DNA from: an uncultured Pelagibacteraceae bacterium
GTDB taxonomy: Bacteria; Pseudomonadota; Alphaproteobacteria; Pelagibacterales; Pelagibacteraceae
DNA length: 64,000 nucleotides
Reading direction: 5' to 3'
Assembly: GCA_902588895.1 (NCBI GenBank)
Contig: CACIRC010000003.1
Location: 1 to 64,000 of the forward strand
A program made the position numbers and the translations under genes. Below, piece after piece: positions 18,867 to 33,623 of the stretch. Numbering within the stretch: the stretch's first letter is position 1; every line of letters starts with the position of its first letter. Under the pieces are notes generated by a model. That model saw only the letters and a program-made list of their open reading frames with translations. It made no database searches and was not told the DNA's origin.

Positions 18867-20108
18867 TTAACTAAATCTAAGCGAACTATAAGGTTTTAAA
18901 TCTAAATTTGTATTTTCGTTCGCTATCATCCCTGAAACAATCTTTCCAGAAATTGGACCTAAAGTCCATCCTAAATGATGATGCCCAAAACAATAATAAA
19001 TATTTTTGTAATTTTTTGATGGCCCCATAACAGGTAAAAAATCTGGTAAAGTTGGTCTAAATCCTAGCCACTCATCCTCATGTTCGGGTAAATCACCAAG
19101 CATATATTTTGCATTATTTATCAAATTTTTAACTCTTGATTTAGATAATGGATTATCTAATCCACCAAATTCTACAGTTCCAACAACTCTTAAACCTTGT
19201 TCCATCGGTGTAATTCCAAATCCACGGTTGGAAAATATTACAGGTCTACTTAATAAATGATCACAATTTTTGAAATGGACATGATATCCACGTTCTGTAT
19301 CTAAAGGTATTTTTTCACCAAGATTATCTGTTAATTTTTTTGAAAAAGCTCCACATGCTATTACCGCTTTATCAAAAACGTAGCTTTGAGTTTCAGTTTT
19401 AAAAACTGGTTTATCTTCATGAAAATTAATTTCATTAATATTTACTTTGTTAAATTTTCCTCCCTTTTGTAAAAATAAATCGAATAATTTTAAAAGAATT
19501 CTTTTAGGATTTCTTGCGTGTCTTGCATAAGGATAAAATACCCCTGCGTGATAAAATGGTTTAATGTGTGGTTCAAGATCGTGTATTTCAGCTTTTGTCA
19601 CCAATTGTTGTTTAACACCTAATTCTTCTCTAACTTTAATTTCTAATTCTCTACTTTTTAAATCTTTATCATTCCATATATAAAGAATTCCCTTATTTTC
19701 GACTAAACCCTCCAGGTCTACCTCTTCAAACAATTCATCGTAAGCTGGTAAAGCCAAATCTAAAATTTGATGCATGTTTTTAGCAGTGTGCATCATCTTG
19801 GAATAAGTTGTGTTCATTATAAATTTTATAAACCAAGGAATCATTTTAGGCAGATAATTCCATTTTAAAGCTAGTGGACCTGAAGAACTTAACAGCATGG
19901 CAGGAACATCTGCAAGAACGTCAGTTCTATTTAAAGAGAGAGATGCATAGGGAGAAAAATGACCTGCATTACCATAAGAGGCAGCTTGGCTTCCTGGATT
20001 ATCTCTATCAAAAATAGTTACGTTAAAACCTTTTTTTTGTAAAAATAGAGCATTAGATACACCCTGAATACCTGCTCCAACTATTCCCACCTTAAGATTT
20101 TTATTCAT
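18867..20108 (-). CDS. FAD-dependent oxidoreductase, D-amino-acid dehydrogenase-like
   Basis: VGIVGAGIQGVSNALFLQKKGFNVTIFDRDNPG; C-terminal GFRPTLPDFLPVMGPS, GHHHLGWTLGPISGKI; start set at MNKNLK. Confidence 0.85.
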   Translation of the reverse strand: MNKNLKVGIVGAGIQGVSNALFLQKKGFNVTIFDRDNPGSQAASYGNAGHFSPYASLSLNRTDVLADVPAMLLSSSGPLALKWNYLPKMIPWFIKFIMNTTYSKMMHTAKNMHQILDLALPAYDELFEEVDLEGLVENKGILYIWNDKDLKSRELEIKVREELGVKQQLVTKAEIHDLEPHIKPFYHAGVFYPYARHARNPKRILLKLFDLFLQKGGKFNKVNINEINFHEDKPVFKTETQSYVFDKAVIACGAFSKKLTDNLGEKIPLDTERGYHVHFKNCDHLLSRPVIFSNRGFGITPMEQGLRVVGTVEFGGLDNPLSKSRVKNLINNAKYMLGDLPEHEDEWLGFRPTLPDFLPVMGPSKNYKNIYYCFGHHHLGWTLGPISGKIVSGMIANENTNLDLKPYSSLRFS

Positions 20109-20171
20109 TGAATTGTTATACAATTAAAAATTATATTTTAAGAGTGACAAATTATGCAAATTTAAATTGTG

Positions 20172-21296
20172 TTAAGCAATCATTTGTTTATGATTAATTT
20201 TTGCACTTAATACTATACCAAAACCAATCATTGTAGCTAACATTGAAGAGCCACCATATGACATTATTGGTAACGGAGAGCCAACTATAGGTAGTAATCC
20301 TAAAACCATAGATAAGTTTACCACAATGTAAATAAATATTGCAAAAGCGTAGCCAAAACAAAAAAGTCTCGCAAAATTACTTCTTGAAATAGATCCTATT
20401 CTTATAATTCTAAAAATTATTATTGAGTATAATATTAAAAGTCCAACCGAACCTATAAAACCAAACTCTTCTGAGAATAACGTAAATATAAAATCTGTAT
20501 GTTTTTCAGGTAAAAAATCTAAATAACTCTGTGTTCCTTTTAAAAAACCTTTTCCATCAAGGCCACCTGAACCAATAGCTATTTTTGATTGTATAATTTG
20601 GTATCCTGCTCCCAAGGGATCTCTATCTGGGTCTAAAAAAGTAAGTATTCTCAGTTTTTGATAGGGTTTTAAGAAAGAAATTATAAATGGTAGCGAAATT
20701 AAGAAAGTAATAAAAGAATATATAAAATATTTAATTTTTACACCTCCTAACCACAATATAATTAATCCACTTAAAGCAATAAGTATTGATGTGCCAAGAT
20801 CAGGTTGAGAAACTACAAAAATAGTTGGAATTAATATAATCGATAATACTATTGTTATACTAGTATATGAATTAACATTTTCTATTTTTAACCTGTGATA
20901 ATATTTAGCTAGACACATTATTATTGCTATTTTCATTAATTCGGAAGGCTGAAGTACAAAAAAATATACATCCATCCATCTTTGTGAACCTGAAGATTTA
21001 ATACCAAAAAAAGATACCCAAACTAATAACAGGATAACAACTAGATAAATTAAATATGAAAAATTATGCCAAAATTTTATGTTAAACAAAGCTACAAAAA
21101 TCATCAATGGGAAAAAAACTACAAGTTTTACAAAATGATTTTTAGTGTGAAAAAGGATATCACCACCATCTGTAGAATACATAACAAAAACACTTAGTAC
21201 AGAAAGAAGGATAACAGAAATTAATAATATATAGTCTAAATTTTTAATTTTTTGAAAAAATGTTATCTCATTATTTAATCTATCGTGTTGAAACAT
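20172..21296 (-). CDS. rodA: Rod-shape-determining protein RodA
   Basis: SEDS family membrane protein next to PBP2 and mreBCD. Confidence 0.9.
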   Translation of the reverse strand: MFQHDRLNNEITFFQKIKNLDYILLISVILLSVLSVFVMYSTDGGDILFHTKNHFVKLVVFFPLMIFVALFNIKFWHNFSYLIYLVVILLLVWVSFFGIKSSGSQRWMDVYFFVLQPSELMKIAIIMCLAKYYHRLKIENVNSYTSITIVLSIILIPTIFVVSQPDLGTSILIALSGLIILWLGGVKIKYFIYSFITFLISLPFIISFLKPYQKLRILTFLDPDRDPLGAGYQIIQSKIAIGSGGLDGKGFLKGTQSYLDFLPEKHTDFIFTLFSEEFGFIGSVGLLILYSIIIFRIIRIGSISRSNFARLFCFGYAFAIFIYIVVNLSMVLGLLPIVGSPLPIMSYGGSSMLATMIGFGIVLSAKINHKQMIA

Positions 21297-23219
21297 TTAA
21301 ATAGTAATCCTTTCAAAATTTGACTGCTGATCTCTTAAATCATGTCTATCAATAATTAATTTGAATAATTTTTTTGCAATAGGTGCTGCTGCTTTACTTC
21401 CGGATCCACCATGTTCAACAATTATACTTAGAGCATATCTTGGATTTATATATGGACCATAAGCAACATATAAGGCATGGTCCCTGTCTTTATAAGGTAT
21501 TTGCTCTAATTCTAAATCTAATTCTCTTTCTCTTTTACTTATTCTTTTAACCTGTGCTGTTCCAGTTTTTCCTGCAAATTGATACTTGGGGTCATCAATT
21601 CTTGATTTATAAGAAGTTCCAAATCTCTCATTGGTTGAACTGAACATAGCTTCTTGAATAATCTTAATATTTTTTTTATCTTTAAATAATTTTTTGTCTA
21701 ATAAAGACTCAGAATTAGAGTCAAATAATAAGCCACTTTCCATAGATTGCTTTGCATCTTCGTAAGATACTGGGTTGCTATCTACAATTATTTTTGGTTT
21801 GATCGCATACCCACCATTAGCTATTTGTGCTGTCATCATACAAAGTTGTAGGGGTGTTGATTGTATATAACCTTGACCAATGCCTGTAATTAGTGTTTCT
21901 CCTAATACCCAGCCCCTACCCAGATTATTTTTTTTCCATTTTGTATTTGGGAACAGTCCTTTTTTTTCAATATCAAAATATTTACCAAGTACTTTTTTAC
22001 CTAAACCAAACTTTTCAGCTGTAATATTCAATCGATCAACACCTAACAATCTTGCAACTTCATAAAAATAGGTATCACAGGATTGTTTCATTGCATTTTT
22101 CAAACTAACCCAACCGTGTCCTTTTTCCTTCCAACAATGAAATGTTTGTCCGTATAACTCCATCTTTCCTGTGCATTTAACTTTAAACTTTGTATCAATA
22201 ACGTTGTTTTCTAAAGCTGATAGAGCAACGATTGGTTTTATAGTTGAACCTGGAGAGTATAGGCCTGAAAGAGTTTTGTTAATTAACGGTTTTAAGGGAT
22301 TGTTTCTAATTAATTGCCATTCATCTTGACTTATACCGAATAAAAATAAATTTGGATCATAAGATGGAGATGAATACATTGCAATTATATCTCCTGTATA
22401 AATATCCATTACACTTATTGATCCTGCTTTTTCATTTAACAATTCTGCACAAGCTTTTTGTATTTCTGTATCGACAGTTAAACGTATTTTTGATCCTTGC
22501 TGCCCTTTTTGATGCTCAAGTTGATTAATTCTTTTACCATAAGCATTAACTTCATATCTTTGAATTGCATTTGTTCCTATTAAATGATTTTCAAGTCTTT
22601 TCTCTAAGCCCAGTTTTCCAATTTTCATCCCAGGAACAAATCTTTCTTGGATAATTTGGTTATCTAAAATTTCTTTCTCGTTTGGTTGACTCACATATCC
22701 AAGAACATGGGTATAAACATCTTTGAATGGATAATTTCTGGAGATTGTCATTACGGGTTTAACACCTACAAGATCGTATAAATAATTATTTATTTTTACA
22801 AATTGACTCCAGCTTAAATTTTCAGAAACAATAATGCTATCCCATGGTTTTAGTTCTGCTTTTAATTTATTTATTCTTGCAATTTTAATGTCACTCAGAT
22901 TTAAAAGATTTTTCAATCTAACTAATAAATAATTGAAATTCTCAACTTGCTCTGGAATTATATGTAATTGGTAAACTTTCAAATTACCTGCAATTACATT
23001 TCCAAAATAATCAACTATATTTCCTCTTGTAGGTGGGAGCTTCCATTCTCTAATTCTATTCTTATCTGACAGAGTGAGATATTTTTTATTTTCGTTTATT
23101 TGAAGAGAAAATAAACGGGCAACAATTCCAGTAAAAATTATTACTTTTGCTGCTCCAATTATGAACATCCGTCTATTAATTACATCAGTCTTTCTTATTC
23201 CTGAATTATATTTAATCAT
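21297..23219 (-). CDS. mrdA: Penicillin-binding protein 2
   Basis: SPGSTIKP, KTGTAQV transpeptidase motifs; PBP dimerisation domain. Confidence 0.93.
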   Translation of the reverse strand: MIKYNSGIRKTDVINRRMFIIGAAKVIIFTGIVARLFSLQINENKKYLTLSDKNRIREWKLPPTRGNIVDYFGNVIAGNLKVYQLHIIPEQVENFNYLLVRLKNLLNLSDIKIARINKLKAELKPWDSIIVSENLSWSQFVKINNYLYDLVGVKPVMTISRNYPFKDVYTHVLGYVSQPNEKEILDNQIIQERFVPGMKIGKLGLEKRLENHLIGTNAIQRYEVNAYGKRINQLEHQKGQQGSKIRLTVDTEIQKACAELLNEKAGSISVMDIYTGDIIAMYSSPSYDPNLFLFGISQDEWQLIRNNPLKPLINKTLSGLYSPGSTIKPIVALSALENNVIDTKFKVKCTGKMELYGQTFHCWKEKGHGWVSLKNAMKQSCDTYFYEVARLLGVDRLNITAEKFGLGKKVLGKYFDIEKKGLFPNTKWKKNNLGRGWVLGETLITGIGQGYIQSTPLQLCMMTAQIANGGYAIKPKIIVDSNPVSYEDAKQSMESGLLFDSNSESLLDKKLFKDKKNIKIIQEAMFSSTNERFGTSYKSRIDDPKYQFAGKTGTAQVKRISKRERELDLELEQIPYKDRDHALYVAYGPYINPRYALSIIVEHGGSGSKAAAPIAKKLFKLIIDRHDLRDQQSNFERITI

Positions 23220-23730
23220 TTGTTTGATATGAAATTCTTTCGTTTAAAAAATTAAAAAATAAAAAAAATATTGGATAAAATAAAAAGGTAAATCCAGAAT
23301 TAATTAAATAATTAGTGTAATCAACTTTAATTAAAAAGACTAAATCTAAAATAATTACTTGAATTGAGTTTATTAATAAAATTGTAAATAATAATGATAT
23401 CCAGTCTTTTATAAAGTTTGGAGATAAAGTAATGTTTCTTAAATAAGCTGTTACTGAGCAAAGAATTAGATAACAGAAACTACTAATTCCAATTGGTATT
23501 CCAATTACAACATCATTTATTATACCAGCAAAGAAAATTGCAAGATAACCCAATTGATCAGGATTCCTCAAAGTCCAAAAGAAAATTAATAAATGAACAA
23601 AATTAAAAGCAAAATAGTCAAGTTTTAAATAATTAAAATCAAATTCATTAAATACAGAAAAAAATAAGATTATTATAGGAAGATAAGATAAAAATATTTT
23701 TAAAAAGGGACTTTTGTTAAGCGATGACAT
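23212..23730 (-). CDS. mreD: Rod-shape-determining protein MreD
   Basis: Small membrane protein in mreBCD position. Confidence 0.75.
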   Translation of the reverse strand: MSSLNKSPFLKIFLSYLPIIILFFSVFNEFDFNYLKLDYFAFNFVHLLIFFWTLRNPDQLGYLAIFFAGIINDVVIGIPIGISSFCYLILCSVTAYLRNITLSPNFIKDWISLLFTILLINSIQVIILDLVFLIKVDYTNYLINSGFTFLFYPIFFLFFNFLNERISYQTND

Positions 23731-24578
23731 TATTTATCTCCCCCAAATTTATAAGAAACAATTTTTACATAGTTCAACTGAGTGAAATCAGAAAAAAAAT
23801 TAATTTGACCTTCTGAACTACTATCAATTTTTCCTATAGGAATCCCTGGCTTAAATAACCCTCCTATTCCAGATGTGTAAGCGATAATTTCTTTATTATT
23901 TAATGTTTCTTTATAATCAATTTTAGTGTGTTCGATTGTTCCAAAATTGCTTCCTGTTCCAGAAACTACAGCCTGTATATCATCTGGTTCTAAAACAGAA
24001 GGTATTTTGCTATTTAGATCCGACAAAAGTAATGCTCTAGAATTACTGTAATTTACCTCAATAATTTGTCCCACCAAATAAACTTCATCAATAACAGCCA
24101 TTCCAATTTTTACTTTATCTTTTGTGCCTTTATTTAATACTACTGATTTTAAATATGGACTGTCTTTATCAATTAAAACTCTGGCAAATATTTCTTGTGA
24201 ATCTATTTTTTCATCAAGTAACTCTCTAAGTTTTTTATTTTCTGCAATTAAAAACTCATTTTGTAATTTAAGTTGCTCGGAATTTTCTATTTTAATAACT
24301 TCTTTCTGATGACTTTCATATAAATCAATATGTGATTGAAATTTGGAAGTTATTTCTTTAAATTTATTTTCTGGAATTGATGCAATATGAGATGATCTAT
24401 AAATTACTTCATTAATTCCTAATTTAACAAATTGTATTGGTTTAAAATTAAGATTACTTAAGACAATTACAAAAATTGATACAAAAATTAGAGTTAGTAA
24501 TGAAAATTTTTGTTTATCTTTTTTTTTTAAAAAAGCTGACCTGATGGCAATTACAAAATCATCTCTGCCAGTAGCCAT
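23730..24578 (-). CDS. mreC: Rod-shape-determining protein MreC
   Basis: N-terminal TM, coiled coil, MreC-like beta domain; synteny. Confidence 0.88.
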   Translation of the reverse strand: MATGRDDFVIAIRSAFLKKKDKQKFSLLTLIFVSIFVIVLSNLNFKPIQFVKLGINEVIYRSSHIASIPENKFKEITSKFQSHIDLYESHQKEVIKIENSEQLKLQNEFLIAENKKLRELLDEKIDSQEIFARVLIDKDSPYLKSVVLNKGTKDKVKIGMAVIDEVYLVGQIIEVNYSNSRALLLSDLNSKIPSVLEPDDIQAVVSGTGSNFGTIEHTKIDYKETLNNKEIIAYTSGIGGLFKPGIPIGKIDSSSEGQINFFSDFTQLNYVKIVSYKFGGDK

Positions 24579-24583
24579 TTTTC

Positions 24584-27189
<2,606 letters not shown>

Positions 27190-27211
27190 AACTAAATTTT
27201 TTAGAAAATCT

Positions 27212-27239
27212 ATAATACAATCTATGAGAGAGATTGCAA
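27212..27239 (-). promoter_or_regulatory. Candidate leuA promoter (TTGCAA-N16-TATTAT)
   Basis: Hexamers read on - strand immediately upstream of leuA. Confidence 0.3.
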
Positions 27240-27291
27240 AATAATTAGTTAAGAAATCACTTTTAATGGACCATTTTAGGCTTACGAAAAA

Positions 27292-28974
27292 TTAATTATA
27301 AATAGACTCAATTTTAGGCATTAATCGTAAAAGCTCTTTTGTATATTCATGGCTGGGTTTTAAAAATAAATCTTCAGTGTTTGAAACCTCGCATAATTTG
27401 CCATCTTTTAAGACTCCAATTCTATCACACATTTGTCTAACAACCGGTAGGTCATGGCTAATAAATAAAATTGTTAAATTTAATTGTTCTTGTAGATCTT
27501 TAAGTAAATTTAATATTTGGGCTTGGATACTTACATCCAAAGCAGATGTAGGTTCGTCACATACCAAAAGTCTTGGTTGTGTGGCAAGCGCTCTTGCAAT
27601 TGATATTCTCTGTCTCTGTCCTCCTGAAAATTCATGTGGATATCGAACTGCGGATTTTTGAGTTAATTCTACAGACTCAAGTAAATCATAAATATAATTA
27701 TTTAAATCTATATTTGATATGGATGGGTTGTGAAGTGTGATTGGTTCTGCAATTATATCTTTTACTTTTAATCTTCCATTTAGTGAAGAATAAGGATCTT
27801 GAAATATCATTTGAATTTGTTTTCTAAATTTCATTAATTCGAATCTTTGTTTTATTTTTGTAATACAAACGTTGTCAAAAAAGATATCTCCAGAAGTAGG
27901 TTTAAATAAATTTACAATCATCTTTGCAATTGTAGATTTTCCACTTCCACTTTCTCCTACTAAGCCAAAAGACTCGCCTTCTTTTATGTCAAAAGAAACA
28001 TCGTTAACAGCCATCACAGAATTCTTAGAACTTTCTGTAAAAAAATTATCATCAAAACTTTTGCTCAAATTTTTTATCTGTACTAAATCTTGATCTTTTA
28101 TTTCTTTTTTTGTCCATCGATTTAATATTTTGATATTATTTTCTTTTTTGTCACTGTTTTCTTTTTCAACTATTACAAATCTTGAAATTTTTTTGTTAGT
28201 TGGTGGAACTGAACTTACTAAACTTTTAGTATAATTTTCTTGCGGATTAGTTAATATTTTTTTTGTTTCGCCAATTTCAACTAAATTACCACTTTTCATA
28301 ACTGCAACTCGGTCTGCAGTCTCAGCTATAACCCCCATATCATGAGTAATTAAGATGACTGCGAGGTTTCTTTCTTTTGTTAATTTTTTAATAAGTTCCA
28401 AAATCTGAGACTGAATTGATACATCTAATGCTGTTGTTGGCTCATCTGCAATTAATAATTCCGGCTCACAACATAAAGCTAAAGAAATTACTACTCTCTG
28501 TCTCATTCCACCTGAGAATTGGTGAGGATAATTATCAAATCTTGTCTCTGCATCTTTTATGCCAACCTCTTTTAATAAATTTATAGATTTATTTTTTGCT
28601 TCTTCTTTGCTCAATTTAAGATGAGTTTGAATTGTTTCAATTAATTGTTCACCCACTGTAAGAATTGGGTTAAGTGAAGTTTGAGGATCTTGAAATATCA
28701 ATCCAATTTTATTTCCCCTGTATTTAACAATGCTTTCAGAATTTTCATGAATGTTAAGATCACCTAAAATAACTGACCCACTAGATACTTTACCTGGTTC
28801 ATCAATTAAATTTATAATAGCGTTTCCTACTGTACTTTTTCCTGACCCAGACTCTCCAACTAATCCTAAAATTTCTCCTTTATTAACGTCAATATTTACA
28901 TTTTTGGCAGCGTAAACTGTTTCTTTCCTCATTTGGTAATCAACACTAAGATTATTTATTTTTAAAAATGTCAT
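27292..28974 (-). CDS. Fused (two-NBD) dipeptide/oligopeptide ABC transporter ATPase
   Basis: Two Walker A (GESGSGKST), two LSGGQ-type motifs (FSGGMRQR, FSGGQRQR); start set at MTFLKINNL. Confidence 0.92.
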   Translation of the reverse strand: MTFLKINNLSVDYQMRKETVYAAKNVNIDVNKGEILGLVGESGSGKSTVGNAIINLIDEPGKVSSGSVILGDLNIHENSESIVKYRGNKIGLIFQDPQTSLNPILTVGEQLIETIQTHLKLSKEEAKNKSINLLKEVGIKDAETRFDNYPHQFSGGMRQRVVISLALCCEPELLIADEPTTALDVSIQSQILELIKKLTKERNLAVILITHDMGVIAETADRVAVMKSGNLVEIGETKKILTNPQENYTKSLVSSVPPTNKKISRFVIVEKENSDKKENNIKILNRWTKKEIKDQDLVQIKNLSKSFDDNFFTESSKNSVMAVNDVSFDIKEGESFGLVGESGSGKSTIAKMIVNLFKPTSGDIFFDNVCITKIKQRFELMKFRKQIQMIFQDPYSSLNGRLKVKDIIAEPITLHNPSISNIDLNNYIYDLLESVELTQKSAVRYPHEFSGGQRQRISIARALATQPRLLVCDEPTSALDVSIQAQILNLLKDLQEQLNLTILFISHDLPVVRQMCDRIGVLKDGKLCEVSNTEDLFLKPSHEYTKELLRLMPKIESIYN

Positions 28975-29900
28975 TTTTTTAATTTTGGATTTAAAGTATC
29001 TCTCATCCAATCCCCTAATAAATTAATTGAAAATGCTAAAATAACTAAGAAAATTGCTGGAAAAAAAGTTATCCACCACTCTCCTGAAAATAAAAAGTCA
29101 TTACCAAGTCGTATCAATGTCCCTAAAGAAGGTGTTGTTGGAGGTACGCCAACTCCTAAAAAACTTAAAGTAGACTCTGCTAAAATAGCAAGAGCTAAAC
29201 CAATAGTTCCAATTACTAATACCGGTCTTAAAATATTTGGCAAGATATGTTTAAACATAATAATAATATTTGAAACCCCAATTATCGTTGATGCTGAAAC
29301 ATAATCTTTATTTTTTTCTACTAAAGTTGCAGCTCTAGAAACTCTTGCAAATTGTGGCCACTCTGAAATTCCAATAGCAAATATTAAAACATAAATTGCC
29401 ATTTCATCATGCATTTCTCTTGAGATTAATCCTCTTGCTATTCCATCAACCAACAATGCCATCAAAATACTTGGTACTGTTAACTGAACATCAGTTAACC
29501 TCATTACTATCATTTCATATTTTCCACCAAAAAATCCAGCTGTTAATCCCAATCCAACTCCAAGAATTAAACTAAAAATTATTGCGGAAAAACCTACAAT
29601 TAAGGAAATCCTACATCCATACAAAATTGTCGATAACATATCTCTTCCTTGTCCATCAGTACCTAAAATAAATTTAGCTAGACCATCTTCTGTCCATGAT
29701 GGTGGTGTGAATGCATCCATAAGGGATAGGGAAGATGGATCAAAAGGATTGTAAGGTGTAATAAGCTCAACAAAGAAAGAACAGAAAAAAATTATAAATA
29801 AAATTGTAGATGATACAATTGCAGTAGGAGATTTAATAAAGCTATGATAAATATCACTATCTTTTATTCTTTCCCAAGTACTTAAAGTTTTGCTATCCAC
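28971..29900 (-). CDS. Dipeptide/oligopeptide ABC transporter permease (DppC family)
   Basis: LGTDGQGRDMLSTILYGCRISL, STLSFLGVGVPPTTPSLG. Confidence 0.93.
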   Translation of the reverse strand: MDSKTLSTWERIKDSDIYHSFIKSPTAIVSSTILFIIFFCSFFVELITPYNPFDPSSLSLMDAFTPPSWTEDGLAKFILGTDGQGRDMLSTILYGCRISLIVGFSAIIFSLILGVGLGLTAGFFGGKYEMIVMRLTDVQLTVPSILMALLVDGIARGLISREMHDEMAIYVLIFAIGISEWPQFARVSRAATLVEKNKDYVSASTIIGVSNIIIMFKHILPNILRPVLVIGTIGLALAILAESTLSFLGVGVPPTTPSLGTLIRLGNDFLFSGEWWITFFPAIFLVILAFSINLLGDWMRDTLNPKLKK

Positions 29901-30876
29901 TTGCAGTATCTCCTTTAACTCTTATTCTTGGATCAATTAAATAATAAAGAATATCAACTATAAAATTTATCATTACAAAAACAAAAGCTATAAATACTAA
30001 ATAAGCTGACATGATTGGTATATCTACAAATTGAACTGCTTGAATAAATAAGAAGCCCATTCCAGGCCATTGAAAAACAGTTTCAGTGATAATTGAAAAC
30101 GCAATTAGAGTTCCAATATTTATTCCTGCTATAGTTATTACTGGTATCAATCCATTTTTTAATGCATGTTTATACTTGATACTATTTTCACTAATGCCTC
30201 TAGCACGTGCAAATTTAATATAATCTGTTTGTAATATTTCCATCATCTCTGCTCGCACAAGTCTGATGATATAAGTCATTTGGAAAAGACTTAATGTTAC
30301 TGAAGGAAGTATAATTGCTTTAAGTCCAGAGACTGTTAAAAATCCTGTAGTCCAAAAACCTAAATCAACAACTTCTCCTCTTCCAAAAGAAGGTAATATT
30401 CCTAAAATTACCGCAAACAAATATATAAATAATATTCCAATAACAAATGTTGGGAGTGAAACTCCCAATAAGGAGACTGCCAAAACAAAATCACTTAAAA
30501 AGCCTTTTCGATTTATGCCAGTATAAACTCCTAATAATGTACCAGTTATTAGTGCAATTAGTGCAGAAATAACAACAAGTTCAATAGTTGCAGGCAATCT
30601 TTCAACTATTAATTCTGAAACAGGTCTTCTCAATTGATATGAAATTCCAAACTCACCTTTAGAAGCATTAACTATAAATCTTGAAAACTGAACATGAATT
30701 GGATCCATTAAACCTAGTGTTTCTCTTAATTCTGCTCTTTCCTCATCAGAAGTTTCTTCTCCAACCATGTTATTTATTGGATCTCCAACAAAATTAAATA
30801 AAGAGAAAGACACAAAAGCGACAACCAACATCACCAAAGCAGATTGAAACAGCCTTTTAAAAAAATATTTTATCAA
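29893..30876 (-). CDS. Dipeptide/oligopeptide ABC transporter permease (DppB family)
   Basis: DppB N-terminus and RLVRAEMMEILQTDYIKFARARG motif. Confidence 0.93.
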   Translation of the reverse strand: MIKYFFKRLFQSALVMLVVAFVSFSLFNFVGDPINNMVGEETSDEERAELRETLGLMDPIHVQFSRFIVNASKGEFGISYQLRRPVSELIVERLPATIELVVISALIALITGTLLGVYTGINRKGFLSDFVLAVSLLGVSLPTFVIGILFIYLFAVILGILPSFGRGEVVDLGFWTTGFLTVSGLKAIILPSVTLSLFQMTYIIRLVRAEMMEILQTDYIKFARARGISENSIKYKHALKNGLIPVITIAGINIGTLIAFSIITETVFQWPGMGFLFIQAVQFVDIPIMSAYLVFIAFVFVMINFIVDILYYLIDPRIRVKGDTASG

Positions 30877-30892
30877 TTTGTGAAGATTTAAA

Positions 30893-30928
30893 ATTACAAG
30901 CCCTTTAAAAATTTAAAGGGCTTGTAAT
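30893..30928 (-). terminator. Intercistronic stem-loop downstream of the binding-protein gene
   Basis: ATTACAAGCCCTTTAAA / TTTAAAGGGCTTGTAAT, about 17-bp near-perfect palindrome. Confidence 0.75.
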
Positions 30929-30937
30929 AATTTTTAA

Positions 30938-32500
30938 TTAGTTAAAACTAGCAGTTCTGAATAACGGTTCGTTATTCGGTCTGATAGGAACATTAACATT
31001 GCTTTTAGATGCCCAAGAAATTACTTGGTGATGTAAAGGGAGATAAGAAATATCATCTTTTACAATTTTCCAAGCTTTTGCAATTGCAGCATTTCTTTTA
31101 TCTAAATCAACTTCACCTTCCATAACTCTAATAGCAGCATCAACATCAGCATTACTAAAGTTAACTTTGTTCCAGCTAGCACCAGATTCATATAGGTAAT
31201 GGAAAACATAGTGACTATCTAAAGTTGGAACACCCCATCCTAGCATATAGAAATCACCTTGATTATCTTTAAGCTCTTTGAAGTGTTTACTTTTAGTTTG
31301 AGCAAATAAATTAACGTTAACTCCAATTTTACCCAACATTCCAACAACAGCAGTACATATTGCTTCATCGTTTACATATCTGTCATTAGGACATCTAAGT
31401 TCAACGTCAAAACCATTAGGATAACCCGCATCAGCTAAAAGTTTTTTTGCAGCATTAACATCGTAAGGTAATCTTTTATCAAGATCAGCTGTATATCCAT
31501 TTACACCTGGAAAAGTTATAATTCCTGCTGGTTCACTTAAACCTCTCATAACTTTTTTCTTGATCGCTTCAATATCAATTGCTTGATAAAGAGCTTGTCT
31601 CACCTCTTTTTTCTTAAATGGATTATCACCTGTATTACCAGTCCTTAATTTGTCAGCTGCTTGATCCATACCTAAGAAAATTGTTCTCATTTGGGCTGTA
31701 CTTTCAACTTTGTGACCTGAAGAAGATCCAATTCTTTTTAAGTCTTGAACAGGAGCATCAGTAACTATATCAATTTCACCAGATAATAAAGCTGCTACTC
31801 TCGTCGCTGCATTTTTAATAGGCATTAATTCAATTTGAGTTACTTTTTTGTCCTTCATTTCACCCCACCAATGTTTATTTCTTTTAAACACTGTTTTGGT
31901 GTTAGGCTCTCTTAAAGTTATTTTAAAAGGACCAGTTCCCATAGCATTAGTAGCAGAGAAAGTTTCTTGTCCTGCATCCCAATTTTGTGGAGACATTGCA
32001 AAGTTTTTCTCTGACCAAGCTTTAGACATTATAAAAATGTTAGATAATTGATTCAAAAGAATAGGGTTAGGTTTACTTGTAGTTATTTTAACTGAGTAAT
32101 CTCCAACCGCTTCAACATTAGCAACAGTACTAATATATTCTTTAAAGTCAGATGTTCTTTGCTTTGCTCTTAATATACTAAAAACAACATCTGCTGATGT
32201 CATTCCAGAACCATCTGAAAACTTAGCATCTTCTCTTAAAGTAAAAATCCAAGTATTTGGATCAGTAGCTTTCCATTTTGTTGCTAAAGCAGGCCCTATT
32301 TTCATGTCCAAGCCTCTTTGAACTAGAGCTTCATAAACTTGTCTAGATACTTGAGTAGTTGGACCCTCATTTTGCGCATGTGGATCTAGTGTTAAACTGT
32401 CTCCCTGCATAGACCATTTAATAGTTTTTGCCCATGCTGAAGAAAATCCGAATACTAGAACTAATGACAATAATATTCTTACTATATTTTTAGTCTTCAT
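30938..32500 (-). CDS. Peptide ABC transporter substrate-binding protein (SBP family 5)
   Basis: Signal peptide; LTLDPHAQNEGPT, ATKWKATDPNTWIFTLREDAKFSDGSGMTSADVVFS. Confidence 0.94.
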   Translation of the reverse strand: MKTKNIVRILLSLVLVFGFSSAWAKTIKWSMQGDSLTLDPHAQNEGPTTQVSRQVYEALVQRGLDMKIGPALATKWKATDPNTWIFTLREDAKFSDGSGMTSADVVFSILRAKQRTSDFKEYISTVANVEAVGDYSVKITTSKPNPILLNQLSNIFIMSKAWSEKNFAMSPQNWDAGQETFSATNAMGTGPFKITLREPNTKTVFKRNKHWWGEMKDKKVTQIELMPIKNAATRVAALLSGEIDIVTDAPVQDLKRIGSSSGHKVESTAQMRTIFLGMDQAADKLRTGNTGDNPFKKKEVRQALYQAIDIEAIKKKVMRGLSEPAGIITFPGVNGYTADLDKRLPYDVNAAKKLLADAGYPNGFDVELRCPNDRYVNDEAICTAVVGMLGKIGVNVNLFAQTKSKHFKELKDNQGDFYMLGWGVPTLDSHYVFHYLYESGASWNKVNFSNADVDAAIRVMEGEVDLDKRNAAIAKAWKIVKDDISYLPLHHQVISWASKSNVNVPIRPNNEPLFRTASFN

Positions 32501-32582
32501 TATTCCCCTCGTTTTTTAAATTTATTTAAAAAAGTATAAGTGAAATAATTGAATTATAGTAGCAATAATTTACTGATAAAAT

Positions 32583-33623
<1,041 letters not shown>

